Assembly (NCBI GenBank): GCA_017882165.1 | Contig: JADGPZ010000011.1 | Coordinates: 1 to 38,869 of the forward strand | Direction of reading: 5' to 3' | Origin: Candidatus Kapaibacterium sp. | GTDB lineage: Bacteria > Bacteroidota > Ignavibacteria > Palsa-1295 | Length of the DNA: 38,869 nucleotides | In this document: positions 23,435-30,695 of the stretch, one piece after another | Numbering within the stretch: position 1 is the first letter of the stretch | Layout of the letters: each line of letters starts with the position of its first letter | The notes under the pieces: model-generated | What the model was told of the DNA's origin: nothing | Seen by the model: only the letters and a program-made list of their open reading frames with translations | Database searches by the model: none | Made by a program: the position numbers and the translations under genes

Positions 23435-25036
23435 TCAATGGCGTCTCCTGAGGATCGTGTACCCACCCATCGCCGTATCGAACTGGTATTGAGGGAGGAC
23501 CAGACGATCGAATCCTGGAATCTCATGGATCGTCTCCATCGGGGTCTTGTGGATCCAGCTAAAGATTTCCATTGGCTCGTCGCTGATCACAATGTAATAC
23601 GGGCGCGCCGATAGAAGTGAATCGATGTACTCCTGGCGCCATCGTTGTTGGAACGCAGGGTGTTCGCCATTCGGACTGCTTGCGGTCAATGGGTAGAACG
23701 TCGTGAAACGGCTTGCGGACATTCTCGCGGTGCGCCATCGAAGCGCCCCGTTCAACGTGGCGCTCTCGAAACGTTCACCGGATGGAGCAGTCTCGTCAAC
23801 ATACCTTGCGACGGCTGCATCGGTGCTTCGCGGGTACCCGGAATCGGTCTGGAGCATATTCTGAGCCGCCTCCAGTGGATGGGGAACGCCATCGAGCACG
23901 TCCGCAATGACCGGCTGCACGAGATAAAGCGGGAATACGCGCACGGCATAGAACCCAAGAATCGCGAGTAGGGCCGCAACCTGAACGGCGGGCCGTCGCA
24001 GTCCGGCAATCGAACTCTCGAACGCAAGTGAAGCGAATGGCAAAAGCACCAGCATGACGGGCTCGAAATGGTATGGATAGTACTTTCCCATCACGAGCAG
24101 CGAAATGAGTCCAGCAACAGCATATCCAACGATAAGCACTCTCTCGGCCGCAATGGGTCTTGTTATACCATCCCAAACTCTGCGAATACTCGCAAGAACA
24201 CGGAGCCGAGGAACAAGTGCGAGAGCAATTCCAGCAAGACCGGGAATGAGGAAGAACTTCATCAACCTGAGCGCGTGGAGAAACATCGAAGGAATTCGCG
24301 CCTGGCCATAGAGGTCGAGGTTGTATCGAAATGTGCTGAGATAGGCCTGCTCCAATCCACCGGGAGTGAGCGCATAGGGCATCACCAACGCCACCATGAG
24401 TATGAGTGCTCCACCCAGGAATGACAGTAGAAGAATGGGACGCCGCTGCGGAATGGTCCAAAGAAATCCGAGCGCAGGAAACAGGAAGAGGAGATACGTT
24501 GGCCGGATGGCTGTCATCATTGCAATCGACATCCCCGCTCCGAATGCCAACAAATGAGACTTGGATGGTCGGGACGTGCCGTCTCTAAGAACAAATAGCA
24601 GGCAGGTCCCGAGAAGCAGAAATCCAACTGCAAACGGATCTTTGAGGCCAGCCAGCCAGAAGTTTGAAATGTAGTGGGCGTTGTAAACGATGACCGCAAG
24701 AGCAGTCGATCGCGCTGAAAGCCATCGCCGCAACAGGACGAACAGCAACCACGACATGCCGAGATGGAAGATGAGATCGAAGACCCGAAACCCAATCGCC
24801 GAATCGCCAAAGAGCACGATCGAAAGCCAATGAAGATAAATCGTGCCCGGGAAATTCTGATCCCATGTCCCCAGGTATGGCAAGCGGTGGAACCGATACA
24901 GTTCACTGGCCATCGACTGGAAAATCTCATTGTCAAAGCTCAGCGGAAAAAGCAATTGAAACGACAAGAGGAATGCCGACGCGACGAGCGAGATCGCGAG
25001 GTACTTTCGCTCGATCGTCTTAGCGGAGGTACTCAT
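23435..25036 (-). CDS. GT-C-like integral membrane protein, copy 2
   Basis: This gene encodes 533 residues, homologous throughout to the next gene downstream. Shared blocks include FQSMASELYRFHRLPYLGTW, DQNFPGTIYLHWLSIVLFG, RVFDLIFHLGMSWLLFVLLR, YYPYHFEPVMLVLLPF and, near the end, ARMSASRFTTFYPLTASSPN. The catalytic-loop analogue is SFDNEIFQSM. About ten membrane helices are visible, then a soluble C-terminal part. It follows trpS with a 9-bp gap, so it is expressed with it. The D-N-E motif and the topology suggest a polyprenyl-phosphate-sugar glycosyltransferase, but no sequence feature fixes the donor. Keeping two diverged copies suggests they act on different donors or acceptors, or as a heterodimer. 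Confidence 0.75.
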   Translation of the reverse strand: MSTSAKTIERKYLAISLVASAFLLSFQLLFPLSFDNEIFQSMASELYRFHRLPYLGTWDQNFPGTIYLHWLSIVLFGDSAIGFRVFDLIFHLGMSWLLFVLLRRWLSARSTALAVIVYNAHYISNFWLAGLKDPFAVGFLLLGTCLLFVLRDGTSRPSKSHLLAFGAGMSIAMMTAIRPTYLLFLFPALGFLWTIPQRRPILLLSFLGGALILMVALVMPYALTPGGLEQAYLSTFRYNLDLYGQARIPSMFLHALRLMKFFLIPGLAGIALALVPRLRVLASIRRVWDGITRPIAAERVLIVGYAVAGLISLLVMGKYYPYHFEPVMLVLLPFASLAFESSIAGLRRPAVQVAALLAILGFYAVRVFPLYLVQPVIADVLDGVPHPLEAAQNMLQTDSGYPRSTDAAVARYVDETAPSGERFESATLNGALRWRTARMSASRFTTFYPLTASSPNGEHPAFQQRWRQEYIDSLLSARPYYIVISDEPMEIFSWIHKTPMETIHEIPGFDRLVLPQYQFDTAMGGYTILRRRH

Positions 25037-25045
25037 GAAAGGAGA

Positions 25046-26071
25046 TCACATCGGGAGCAGCAATCCCATTTTCCGCTTCACATCAGCGAGGCGCGGCTCG
25101 CTGATGGCTCGAGCCTTGTCGGCGCCGATGCGCATGATCCGTTCGAGCTCGCCGCGATCGGTTGCAATCTCGGCAAACCGCTTGCGAACCGGTTCGGCTT
25201 CCGCAATCACAACTTCCGCGACGCGCTTCTTCAGATCGCCATAGCCACGCGCCGAAGCAAAATCCTGTTCGACTTCGTCGCGCGTTTTCCCCGTCAGCAC
25301 CTGGTAGATCGTCAGCAGATTATTTACCCCGGCTTTCGCTGGGTCCGCAGAGAAACGAATCTCGGAGCCGGAATCGGTTTTCGAGCGCATGATCGCCCGC
25401 TCGATCTGCTTCGGCTCATCGAGCAGACGAATGGCGTGGCCCTGGACGTGCGCCATGCTCTTGGACATCTTGACCGTGGGATCGTCCAATCCCATGATGC
25501 GCGCGCCTGCTTTCGCGATCACCGGCTCCGGTACGATGAACGTCTCGCCGTAGTGATAGTTGAACCGCTCGGCGATGTTGCGCGCAAGCTCGACGTGCTG
25601 TTTCTGATCTTCGCCGACGGGCACCTCGTGCGTGTCGTAAAAGAGAATATCTGCTGCCATAAGTACTGGATAATCCAGCAGCCCGGTTAGGACCGTTCCC
25701 TCGCGCCCACGCTCAGCCTGCTTTGCGGATTTATCTTTGTACTGCGTCATCTTTTTCAACCAGGACTCTGGCGTGACGCAGTTCAGCAGCCACGCGCCCT
25801 CGGCATTCGCGCTGACGTGGCTCTGCACGAAGAGCGTACTCTTCGCTGGGTCGAGTCCCACCGCAAGGAAGAGCGCGAGCAACTCCAGCGTCCGCTCCCG
25901 CAGCACCTCGGGGTCCTGCTTGACCGTCAGCGCGTGGAGATCGACGACGCAGTAGATGTTGTCCTTCGCCGGATCGTCCTGGAGCGCGACCCAGCGCTTC
26001 ACCGCACCGATGTAATTACCGATGTGGATCACTTCCGATGGCTGGATACCGCTAAAGACTCTGCGTTTCAT
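25046..26071 (-). CDS. trpS: tryptophanyl-tRNA synthetase
   Basis: This gene encodes 341 residues from the ATG at 26071 (MKRRVFSGIQPSEVIHIGNY), a standard TrpRS opening; an upstream ATG five codons earlier is unlikely. Class I signatures are HIGN (residues 16-19) and KMSKS (201-205, TVKMSKSMAHV). The tryptophan-specific features include YPVLMAADILFYDTHEVPVG and EDQKQHVELARNIAERF. The length matches the short bacterial TrpRS (~330). It charges tRNA-Trp in the cytoplasm. It is the first gene of the minus-strand cluster trpS - GT-C - GT-C - dusB - lipid kinase. I see no T-box or leader-peptide structure upstream. Confidence 0.95.
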   Translation of the reverse strand: MKRRVFSGIQPSEVIHIGNYIGAVKRWVALQDDPAKDNIYCVVDLHALTVKQDPEVLRERTLELLALFLAVGLDPAKSTLFVQSHVSANAEGAWLLNCVTPESWLKKMTQYKDKSAKQAERGREGTVLTGLLDYPVLMAADILFYDTHEVPVGEDQKQHVELARNIAERFNYHYGETFIVPEPVIAKAGARIMGLDDPTVKMSKSMAHVQGHAIRLLDEPKQIERAIMRSKTDSGSEIRFSADPAKAGVNNLLTIYQVLTGKTRDEVEQDFASARGYGDLKKRVAEVVIAEAEPVRKRFAEIATDRGELERIMRIGADKARAISEPRLADVKRKMGLLLPM

Positions 26072-26154
26072 AGCGCGGAATAGCAAGCAGGAAGCGAAGA
26101 AAGTTCAATCTAAGGCTCTCGGGACCCTGCTTCGTCCTCCTCCGAAGCCAGACC

Positions 26155-26200
26155 GGTTAACCTGCGAGAGATTGCTTCGCTCCGCTCGCAATGACTTTAT
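26155..26200. repeat. GAGATTGCTTCGCTCCGCTC-type interspersed repeat
   Basis: The sequence contains GAGATTGCTTCGCTCCGCTC followed by GCAATGACTT. This word (inverse TTGCGAGCGGAGCGAAGC) is a well-known repeat seen in many environmental bacterial genomes, where it forms part of small non-autonomous elements. A 6-bp stem TGCGAG/CTCGCA spans 26163-26190. Only one copy is in the window. Confidence 0.55.
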
Positions 26201-26315
26201 TCAATTGACTGGACCCCAGTGACGGGCGAATGTCCCATTGAAACATTTGCGATTTAGCGAAGAGAACCCCTTCCACCTATTACAACGCGGTTCGAGCCAC
26301 TCGGCATCTCAAATT

Positions 26316-26354
26316 TTTGATGAATTCTTGATTTACGAAAATTTATTCATCAAA
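26316..26354. repeat. AT-rich inverted repeat downstream of the Asp-box gene
   Basis: TTTGATGAAT (26316-26325) and ATTCATCAAA (26345-26354) are a perfect 10-bp stem with a 19-nt loop, 7 bp beyond the end of the gene at 26362. On the minus strand it is followed by A-rich DNA, not a U-run, so it may be a bidirectional or weak terminator. Confidence 0.4.
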
Positions 26355-26361
26355 TATACCT

Positions 26362-28485
26362 CTAATCGCCTACAATCATTAACTTCAGGCTCTCCACCCG
26401 CCCATTCATGCGGACAATGCATTGGTACATCCCTGTAGCGTCCGCCGCGGCGGATCCCCCGGTTGCTGCATTCCAAGTGAAACTATGCTCCCCCGCCGTT
26501 AGCTCACCGGCAAACAGCCGCGCCACCTCCACGCCCAGCAGATTCACTATCGAGACTCCCGCATACCCGCTGGACTCCGGCGTGAAGGAGATGGTTGTTG
26601 ATTGAGAGAATGGGTTGGGGTAGGTGCGAAGTTCGTGCGTCGGCGCGGGCGGTTGTGCCACCGATGCCGGGCCGATCATCTCGAAGAGTGGACGGCGCCA
26701 AAAGCCCATTGCCCCGTTGGCGTAAAGATAACCGTCGGCTACGAAAAGATTGTTTATCTGAGTATCAGCTAATCCCGTATTAATGGGCCACCACGAATTG
26801 CTGGTAGCCGACAAAATAAAGATTCCACTATCGTATGTGCCAGCGAAGATGCTCGATCCTGAGGCAGCCCAAACGATTTGAGAGTTCGAAGGCAAACCGC
26901 TGCTAACCGGAGTCCAGACATTACCTTCATCGGTCGAAAGATATACTCGCTGGTTGCTTATGCCGAAGAGATTATTTCCACTGACAGCGATGGGATATGG
27001 GTTATTAGGGTTGTCTAACCAGGTGACGCCACTGTCGGTTGACCGAAGACCATTTGCGAAAAGATTTGTCTCGCTTGCAAAAAGATTGATTTGCCAAACG
27101 GAATCCCCTGCTCCCAAAAAGTCCTTGACTTCGGACCAACTTCCCCCATTGTCGGTCGATCGAAAGATACCACTACCAAGCAGCCACACTTTAGGCGGGC
27201 GTCTTGGATCGGGATTTGAAACCCCAGTGTCCTTTATCGCTCCCGCAAAGAGATAAGAACCGACTGTTGCGAGAGACTGAACCACGTTGCACGACAGACC
27301 GTCGTTCGCCGCATTCCAAGTCGCACCTTCATCAGAGGAAACATACACTCCTGCATCAGTGCTTGTCCCTGTCCCTGCGAAAATACAGTTACCAATTCGC
27401 GTCAATGCAACTACGGCGCTTAGTAGCGTTCCGCTGTCAGTCCGTGACCATGTTTCACCACTATCCAACGATCTCCAAATATGATAACCGCCCATTAAAA
27501 GACTTTTGGCCGTCGCAATGAATGGTGTTTTGGACGCGAACCCGATTGGCGCACTAATCAAACTCCAAGTTGTTCCGCTGTCGGTTGAGCGACTGATTGG
27601 GCCGCTAAACTCTCCTGCGGCAAAGACGCCCAACCCGCCCACATACAAGCATGAGGATAGCTCCCCAGGGACTGACCAGTGTAGTCCATGATCATGACTC
27701 ACTTCGAGATGAAGGTCACTTCGATTGGCTGCAAAAAGCTTGGTCCCTAAAATTGCGATCGCCTGAGGGGACATAAAACTATCAACTACGACCCAGGTCT
27801 CTCCCTGATCTGTAGACCGACTGAGACCATACCACTCATAATGAATTGTATAGCCATGACTCGCAGCAAAAATTGTGTCGCCATCAACTGCGAAGGGCGA
27901 CCCAAGTTGCGAATCCTTTAGTGTCCAACTTGCACCGCTGTCCGTTGTAACGAAAAGACCTTGCGGTTCTGCAGCGAAGAGCTTGGAGCCAACGGCAGCA
28001 AGACCGCTGACGCTGGAACGGGGCAAACCATTATTAACTGCCACCCAACTCTGGCCTCCATTCGTCGAGCGGTAAACACCTCTGCCCACCGTCTCAAACG
28101 GGAATCCGGTTCCAGCAAACAGGATTGAGCCAATAGCCGCCACCGACCAAACAGAACCGACCACCGTGTCACTCTTGAGCATCCAATGTTCACCATGATC
28201 TGTCGAAAGGAAGATGCCTTTCGATGTCCCTGCGTATAATTGCGAATCATTAGATAAAAATGCAATGACATGAATCCCTGGTGACGTGACACAGGACCAT
28301 GTCTTGCAAGTGTCCTTCGAAAGCAAGATTCCAGAATAAGTACCAGCGATGAAATTGTTTCCGCTCATGGTAAGGGCTGCCGACCGTGGTGAACCCATCA
28401 GATACCACTGCGCGTGCGCAGAACTAGCGATGGAGAACGCGACAGCGGCGAAGACGAAGAATGCAATGAGTCGCTTCGGAAGCAT
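26362..28485 (-). CDS. secreted multi-Asp-box propeller protein with T9SS sorting domain
   Basis: This gene encodes 707 residues. The signal peptide is MLPKRLIAFFVFAAVAFSIA ... SAHAQ. About twelve Asp-box motifs follow at fairly even spacing, including STDHGEHW, STNGGQSW, TTDSGASW, STDQGETW, STDSGTTW, SLDSGETW, SSDEGATW, STDNGGSW, STDSGVTW and STDEGNVW, so most of the protein is one or two propellers of the Ycf48/Vps10-like kind. I see no catalytic set of a sialidase. The C-terminal ~85 residues (RTYPNPFSQSTTISFTPES, VNLLGVEVARLF, TGMYQCIVRMNG) are a type A T9SS sorting domain. The GC content is lower than that of neighbouring genes. It is divergent from the FAD oxidoreductase gene. Confidence 0.85.
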   Translation of the reverse strand: MLPKRLIAFFVFAAVAFSIASSAHAQWYLMGSPRSAALTMSGNNFIAGTYSGILLSKDTCKTWSCVTSPGIHVIAFLSNDSQLYAGTSKGIFLSTDHGEHWMLKSDTVVGSVWSVAAIGSILFAGTGFPFETVGRGVYRSTNGGQSWVAVNNGLPRSSVSGLAAVGSKLFAAEPQGLFVTTDSGASWTLKDSQLGSPFAVDGDTIFAASHGYTIHYEWYGLSRSTDQGETWVVVDSFMSPQAIAILGTKLFAANRSDLHLEVSHDHGLHWSVPGELSSCLYVGGLGVFAAGEFSGPISRSTDSGTTWSLISAPIGFASKTPFIATAKSLLMGGYHIWRSLDSGETWSRTDSGTLLSAVVALTRIGNCIFAGTGTSTDAGVYVSSDEGATWNAANDGLSCNVVQSLATVGSYLFAGAIKDTGVSNPDPRRPPKVWLLGSGIFRSTDNGGSWSEVKDFLGAGDSVWQINLFASETNLFANGLRSTDSGVTWLDNPNNPYPIAVSGNNLFGISNQRVYLSTDEGNVWTPVSSGLPSNSQIVWAASGSSIFAGTYDSGIFILSATSNSWWPINTGLADTQINNLFVADGYLYANGAMGFWRRPLFEMIGPASVAQPPAPTHELRTYPNPFSQSTTISFTPESSGYAGVSIVNLLGVEVARLFAGELTAGEHSFTWNAATGGSAAADATGMYQCIVRMNGRVESLKLMIVGD

Positions 28486-28541
28486 AATGTCAGTGCCATT
28501 CGAAGGATTCGGGCGCGGGAATGGTGCCCAGCGGCGGAGGT

Positions 28542-28549
28542 CAAAAATA
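28542..28549 (-). promoter_or_regulatory. -7 box candidate for the multi-Asp-box gene
   Basis: On the minus strand this reads TATTTTTG, a perfect TAnnTTTG box, about 57 bp before the ATG at 28485. A -33 TTTG is not clear at the expected spacing, so confidence is limited. Confidence 0.35.
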
Positions 28550-28650
28550 TCTGCCCACGGCTGGCTGTTACCTTTTTCATTCTCGCGAGTCTTCTCATTA
28601 TGCGCATCATTTCAATGGAGGAATATCGCGTTTTGGAGAACCCGTGATCC

Positions 28651-29994
28651 ATGTCAAGAACAAAACCTCGTCCTGTGATCCTCGGGGCCGGTCTGGCCGG
28701 ACTCAGCGCGGCGTATCATTTGCATGGGGCCTACGACATTTTCGAGTCAAGCGGCTCGGTCGGTGGCGTGGCGCGCTCGGTCGTGCGCGATGGCTTTACG
28801 TTCGATCATGCGATCCACGTCCTCTACACGAAAGACCCGTACGCCTCACGCCTGATTACTGACCTGCTCGGCGATAACTTCGCCGAGCACGAGCGGATCT
28901 CTTGGATATACTCGAACGGCGTCCATACACGCTATCCGTATCAGGCAAACATGCTGGGTCTGCCGCTCGCGACGGTTCGCGAGAATCTTCTCGGGCTGAT
29001 CGAGTCCCGCTATGGAGCGACTGCCGGCCCGATCCGTAACTTCGAGGACTGGATACACGCCATGTTCGGTGCCGGCATTGCAAAGAACTTCATGCTCCCC
29101 TTCAATCGCAAGGTGTGGGCCACAGAGCCATGCTCTATGGGGTTTGACTGGATCGCCGACCGCGTGATGCTGCCGGACATGGATGAGATCTTCTCAGGCG
29201 CTTTCCGCGATTCCAAAATCCACCACGGCCCGAATGCGGTCTTCTGGTATCCGGAACAAGGCGGTACGGCGGCGCTCCCACAAGCATTCGCTGAACGGAT
29301 TCGGCCTGTCCAGTTCGGTATGCGTGCCGTTTCAATCGATCCCTGCGCACGGTTGGTTCAATTCGAGAACGGCGAGACTCATTTATTTGAAACGCTGATC
29401 AGCACGCTGCCACTTCCAACGCTGATAGGGTTGACGGAGCATGTCCCGGCACGCATCCGCCAATTAGCTGCACAACTTCGCGCGAACCGGGTTATCAACG
29501 TCAACCTTGGTATTGCAAGGCCAAACATCAGCGAGCGCCATTGGGTCTACTATCCAGAAGAGGAATTTGAATTCCATCGCGTGAGTTTTCCCGGAAACTT
29601 CTCGGCATCACTTGTGCCCAGCGGCATGAGTTCGATGATGATCGAAATCTCGGAATCTCCTACTCGACACATCGAGCGCAAGGGCCTTGTGCGACGAACG
29701 ATCAAGCAGTTATGCCGGGCTGGTGTGCTCGCGAAGCAGGACCAAATCGTTCACGAGTCAACAACTGAGATCGACCCTGCGTATATCATTCCAGGCATCG
29801 ACCACGATTCCATCGTTGGCGAGTTGCAGGCGTATCTTCGTTCGCTCGGGATTCTCTCGTGTGGCCGGTTTGGAGAGTGGAAATACCTCAACATGGACCA
29901 AGCCATCCTGAGCGGCAAGCACGCAGCGGAAATGGCAATGGGTTGCAGGGTGCCAGAATCGAGCCTCAATCTAGCTGTAGTAAATAATGAGTGA
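28651..29994 (+). CDS. FAD-dependent oxidoreductase, UDP-galactopyranose-mutase/amine-oxidase-like
   Basis: This gene encodes 447 residues. The N-terminal dinucleotide-binding motif is VILGAGLAGLSAAYHL (GxGxxG with the following acidic residue in YDIFESSGSVGG). The next motif, GGVARSVVRDGFTFDHAIHV, is typical of the protoporphyrinogen oxidase/UDP-galactopyranose mutase-like NAD(P)-binding Rossmann family. C-terminal residues (GRFGEWKYLNMDQAILSGKH) form the second FAD-contact segment. Proteins of this kind lie in many exopolysaccharide clusters and act on nucleotide sugars or lipid-linked glycans, but the precise reaction here is unknown. It overlaps the next gene by 8 bp, so the two are translationally coupled and probably act in one polysaccharide pathway. 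Confidence 0.75.
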   Translation: MSRTKPRPVILGAGLAGLSAAYHLHGAYDIFESSGSVGGVARSVVRDGFTFDHAIHVLYTKDPYASRLITDLLGDNFAEHERISWIYSNGVHTRYPYQANMLGLPLATVRENLLGLIESRYGATAGPIRNFEDWIHAMFGAGIAKNFMLPFNRKVWATEPCSMGFDWIADRVMLPDMDEIFSGAFRDSKIHHGPNAVFWYPEQGGTAALPQAFAERIRPVQFGMRAVSIDPCARLVQFENGETHLFETLISTLPLPTLIGLTEHVPARIRQLAAQLRANRVINVNLGIARPNISERHWVYYPEEEFEFHRVSFPGNFSASLVPSGMSSMMIEISESPTRHIERKGLVRRTIKQLCRAGVLAKQDQIVHESTTEIDPAYIIPGIDHDSIVGELQAYLRSLGILSCGRFGEWKYLNMDQAILSGKHAAEMAMGCRVPESSLNLAVVNNE

Positions 29995-30670
29995 AGAGAA
30001 GTCCGCGACTGCAAACGGCCTCTGCTTTCACTCGGACTCGATGGAGTACCGGGATGCAACATTCTATCGGCGCACCGGGAAATGGCTGCTCGACTTCACA
30101 CTCGCCTCCCTCCTATTGGTTGCGCTCCTCCCCTTTTTTCTGCTTATCGCTGCGGCGATTGCGCTCACAAGCAGAGGCAGGGTCATTCTCGTGCAACCTC
30201 GTATTGGTCAGGATGGACACCGATTCGGATTCCTGAAATTTCGAACCATGACGACCGGACAGCGAGCAAGCGAAGTGGATCAGCGAGCGGCGGAACTTGC
30301 ACTCACAGGCATTCTGCTCAAGCCCGAGAACGATCCGCGTGTCACGCTGGTCGGTCGATTTCTTCGTCGGCATTCGTTGGACGAGTTGCCGCAACTTATT
30401 AATATCATCAAAGGCGAAATGAGCCTTGTTGGTCCGCGACCGTTGCTACCTTTTATGGTCGAGCCACACCCGCAGGAGAATCGTCTGCGGACGAGCGTGC
30501 TTCCGGGCCTTACGGGATACTGGCAGATTTACGCACGCAGCGAAAGCAATTCACTCCCGCAGATGATCGAGCACGACATGAAGTACATCGAAAGCATCTC
30601 GCTCTGGACGGACTTGCGCGTTCTCGCGGCTACGCTGCCACGGATTGTTACGGGTGATGGGGCGAAATAA
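29987..30670 (+). CDS. polyprenyl-phosphate sugar-1-phosphate transferase (WcaJ/WbaP-like)
   Basis: This gene encodes 227 residues. After an N-terminal tail there is one membrane helix at ~35-58 (LDFTLASLLLVALLPFFLLI). The catalytic domain shows GFLKFRTM, then LKPENDPRVTLVGRFLRRHS, the signature LDELPQLINIIKGEMSLVGP-RP and LPGLTGYWQIYAR. These are the conserved blocks of bacterial sugar transferases (PF02397). The minimal single-helix form is of the PglC type. The enzyme transfers a sugar phosphate from a nucleotide sugar to undecaprenyl phosphate at the inner membrane, the first committed step of capsule, O-antigen or exopolysaccharide synthesis. It overlaps the FAD oxidoreductase gene and converges on sprA (25-bp gap). 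Confidence 0.92.
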   Translation: MSEEKSATANGLCFHSDSMEYRDATFYRRTGKWLLDFTLASLLLVALLPFFLLIAAAIALTSRGRVILVQPRIGQDGHRFGFLKFRTMTTGQRASEVDQRAAELALTGILLKPENDPRVTLVGRFLRRHSLDELPQLINIIKGEMSLVGPRPLLPFMVEPHPQENRLRTSVLPGLTGYWQIYARSESNSLPQMIEHDMKYIESISLWTDLRVLAATLPRIVTGDGAK

Positions 30671-30695
30671 TCAGTAGCCTCTTGACTCGCCCGCG

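Larger units (their letters stand above)
26087..26361. other. 275-bp intergenic region between trpS and an Asp-box gene
   Basis: I see no gene. It holds the repeat at 26155-26200 and the AT-rich inverted repeat at 26316-26354, and should contain the trpS promoter, for which I find no clear consensus box. Confidence 0.4.

Noticed and set aside
26285-26305. tRNA-like T-loop word GGTTCGAGCC
   Set aside because: The flanking sequence gives no acceptor, D or anticodon stems.
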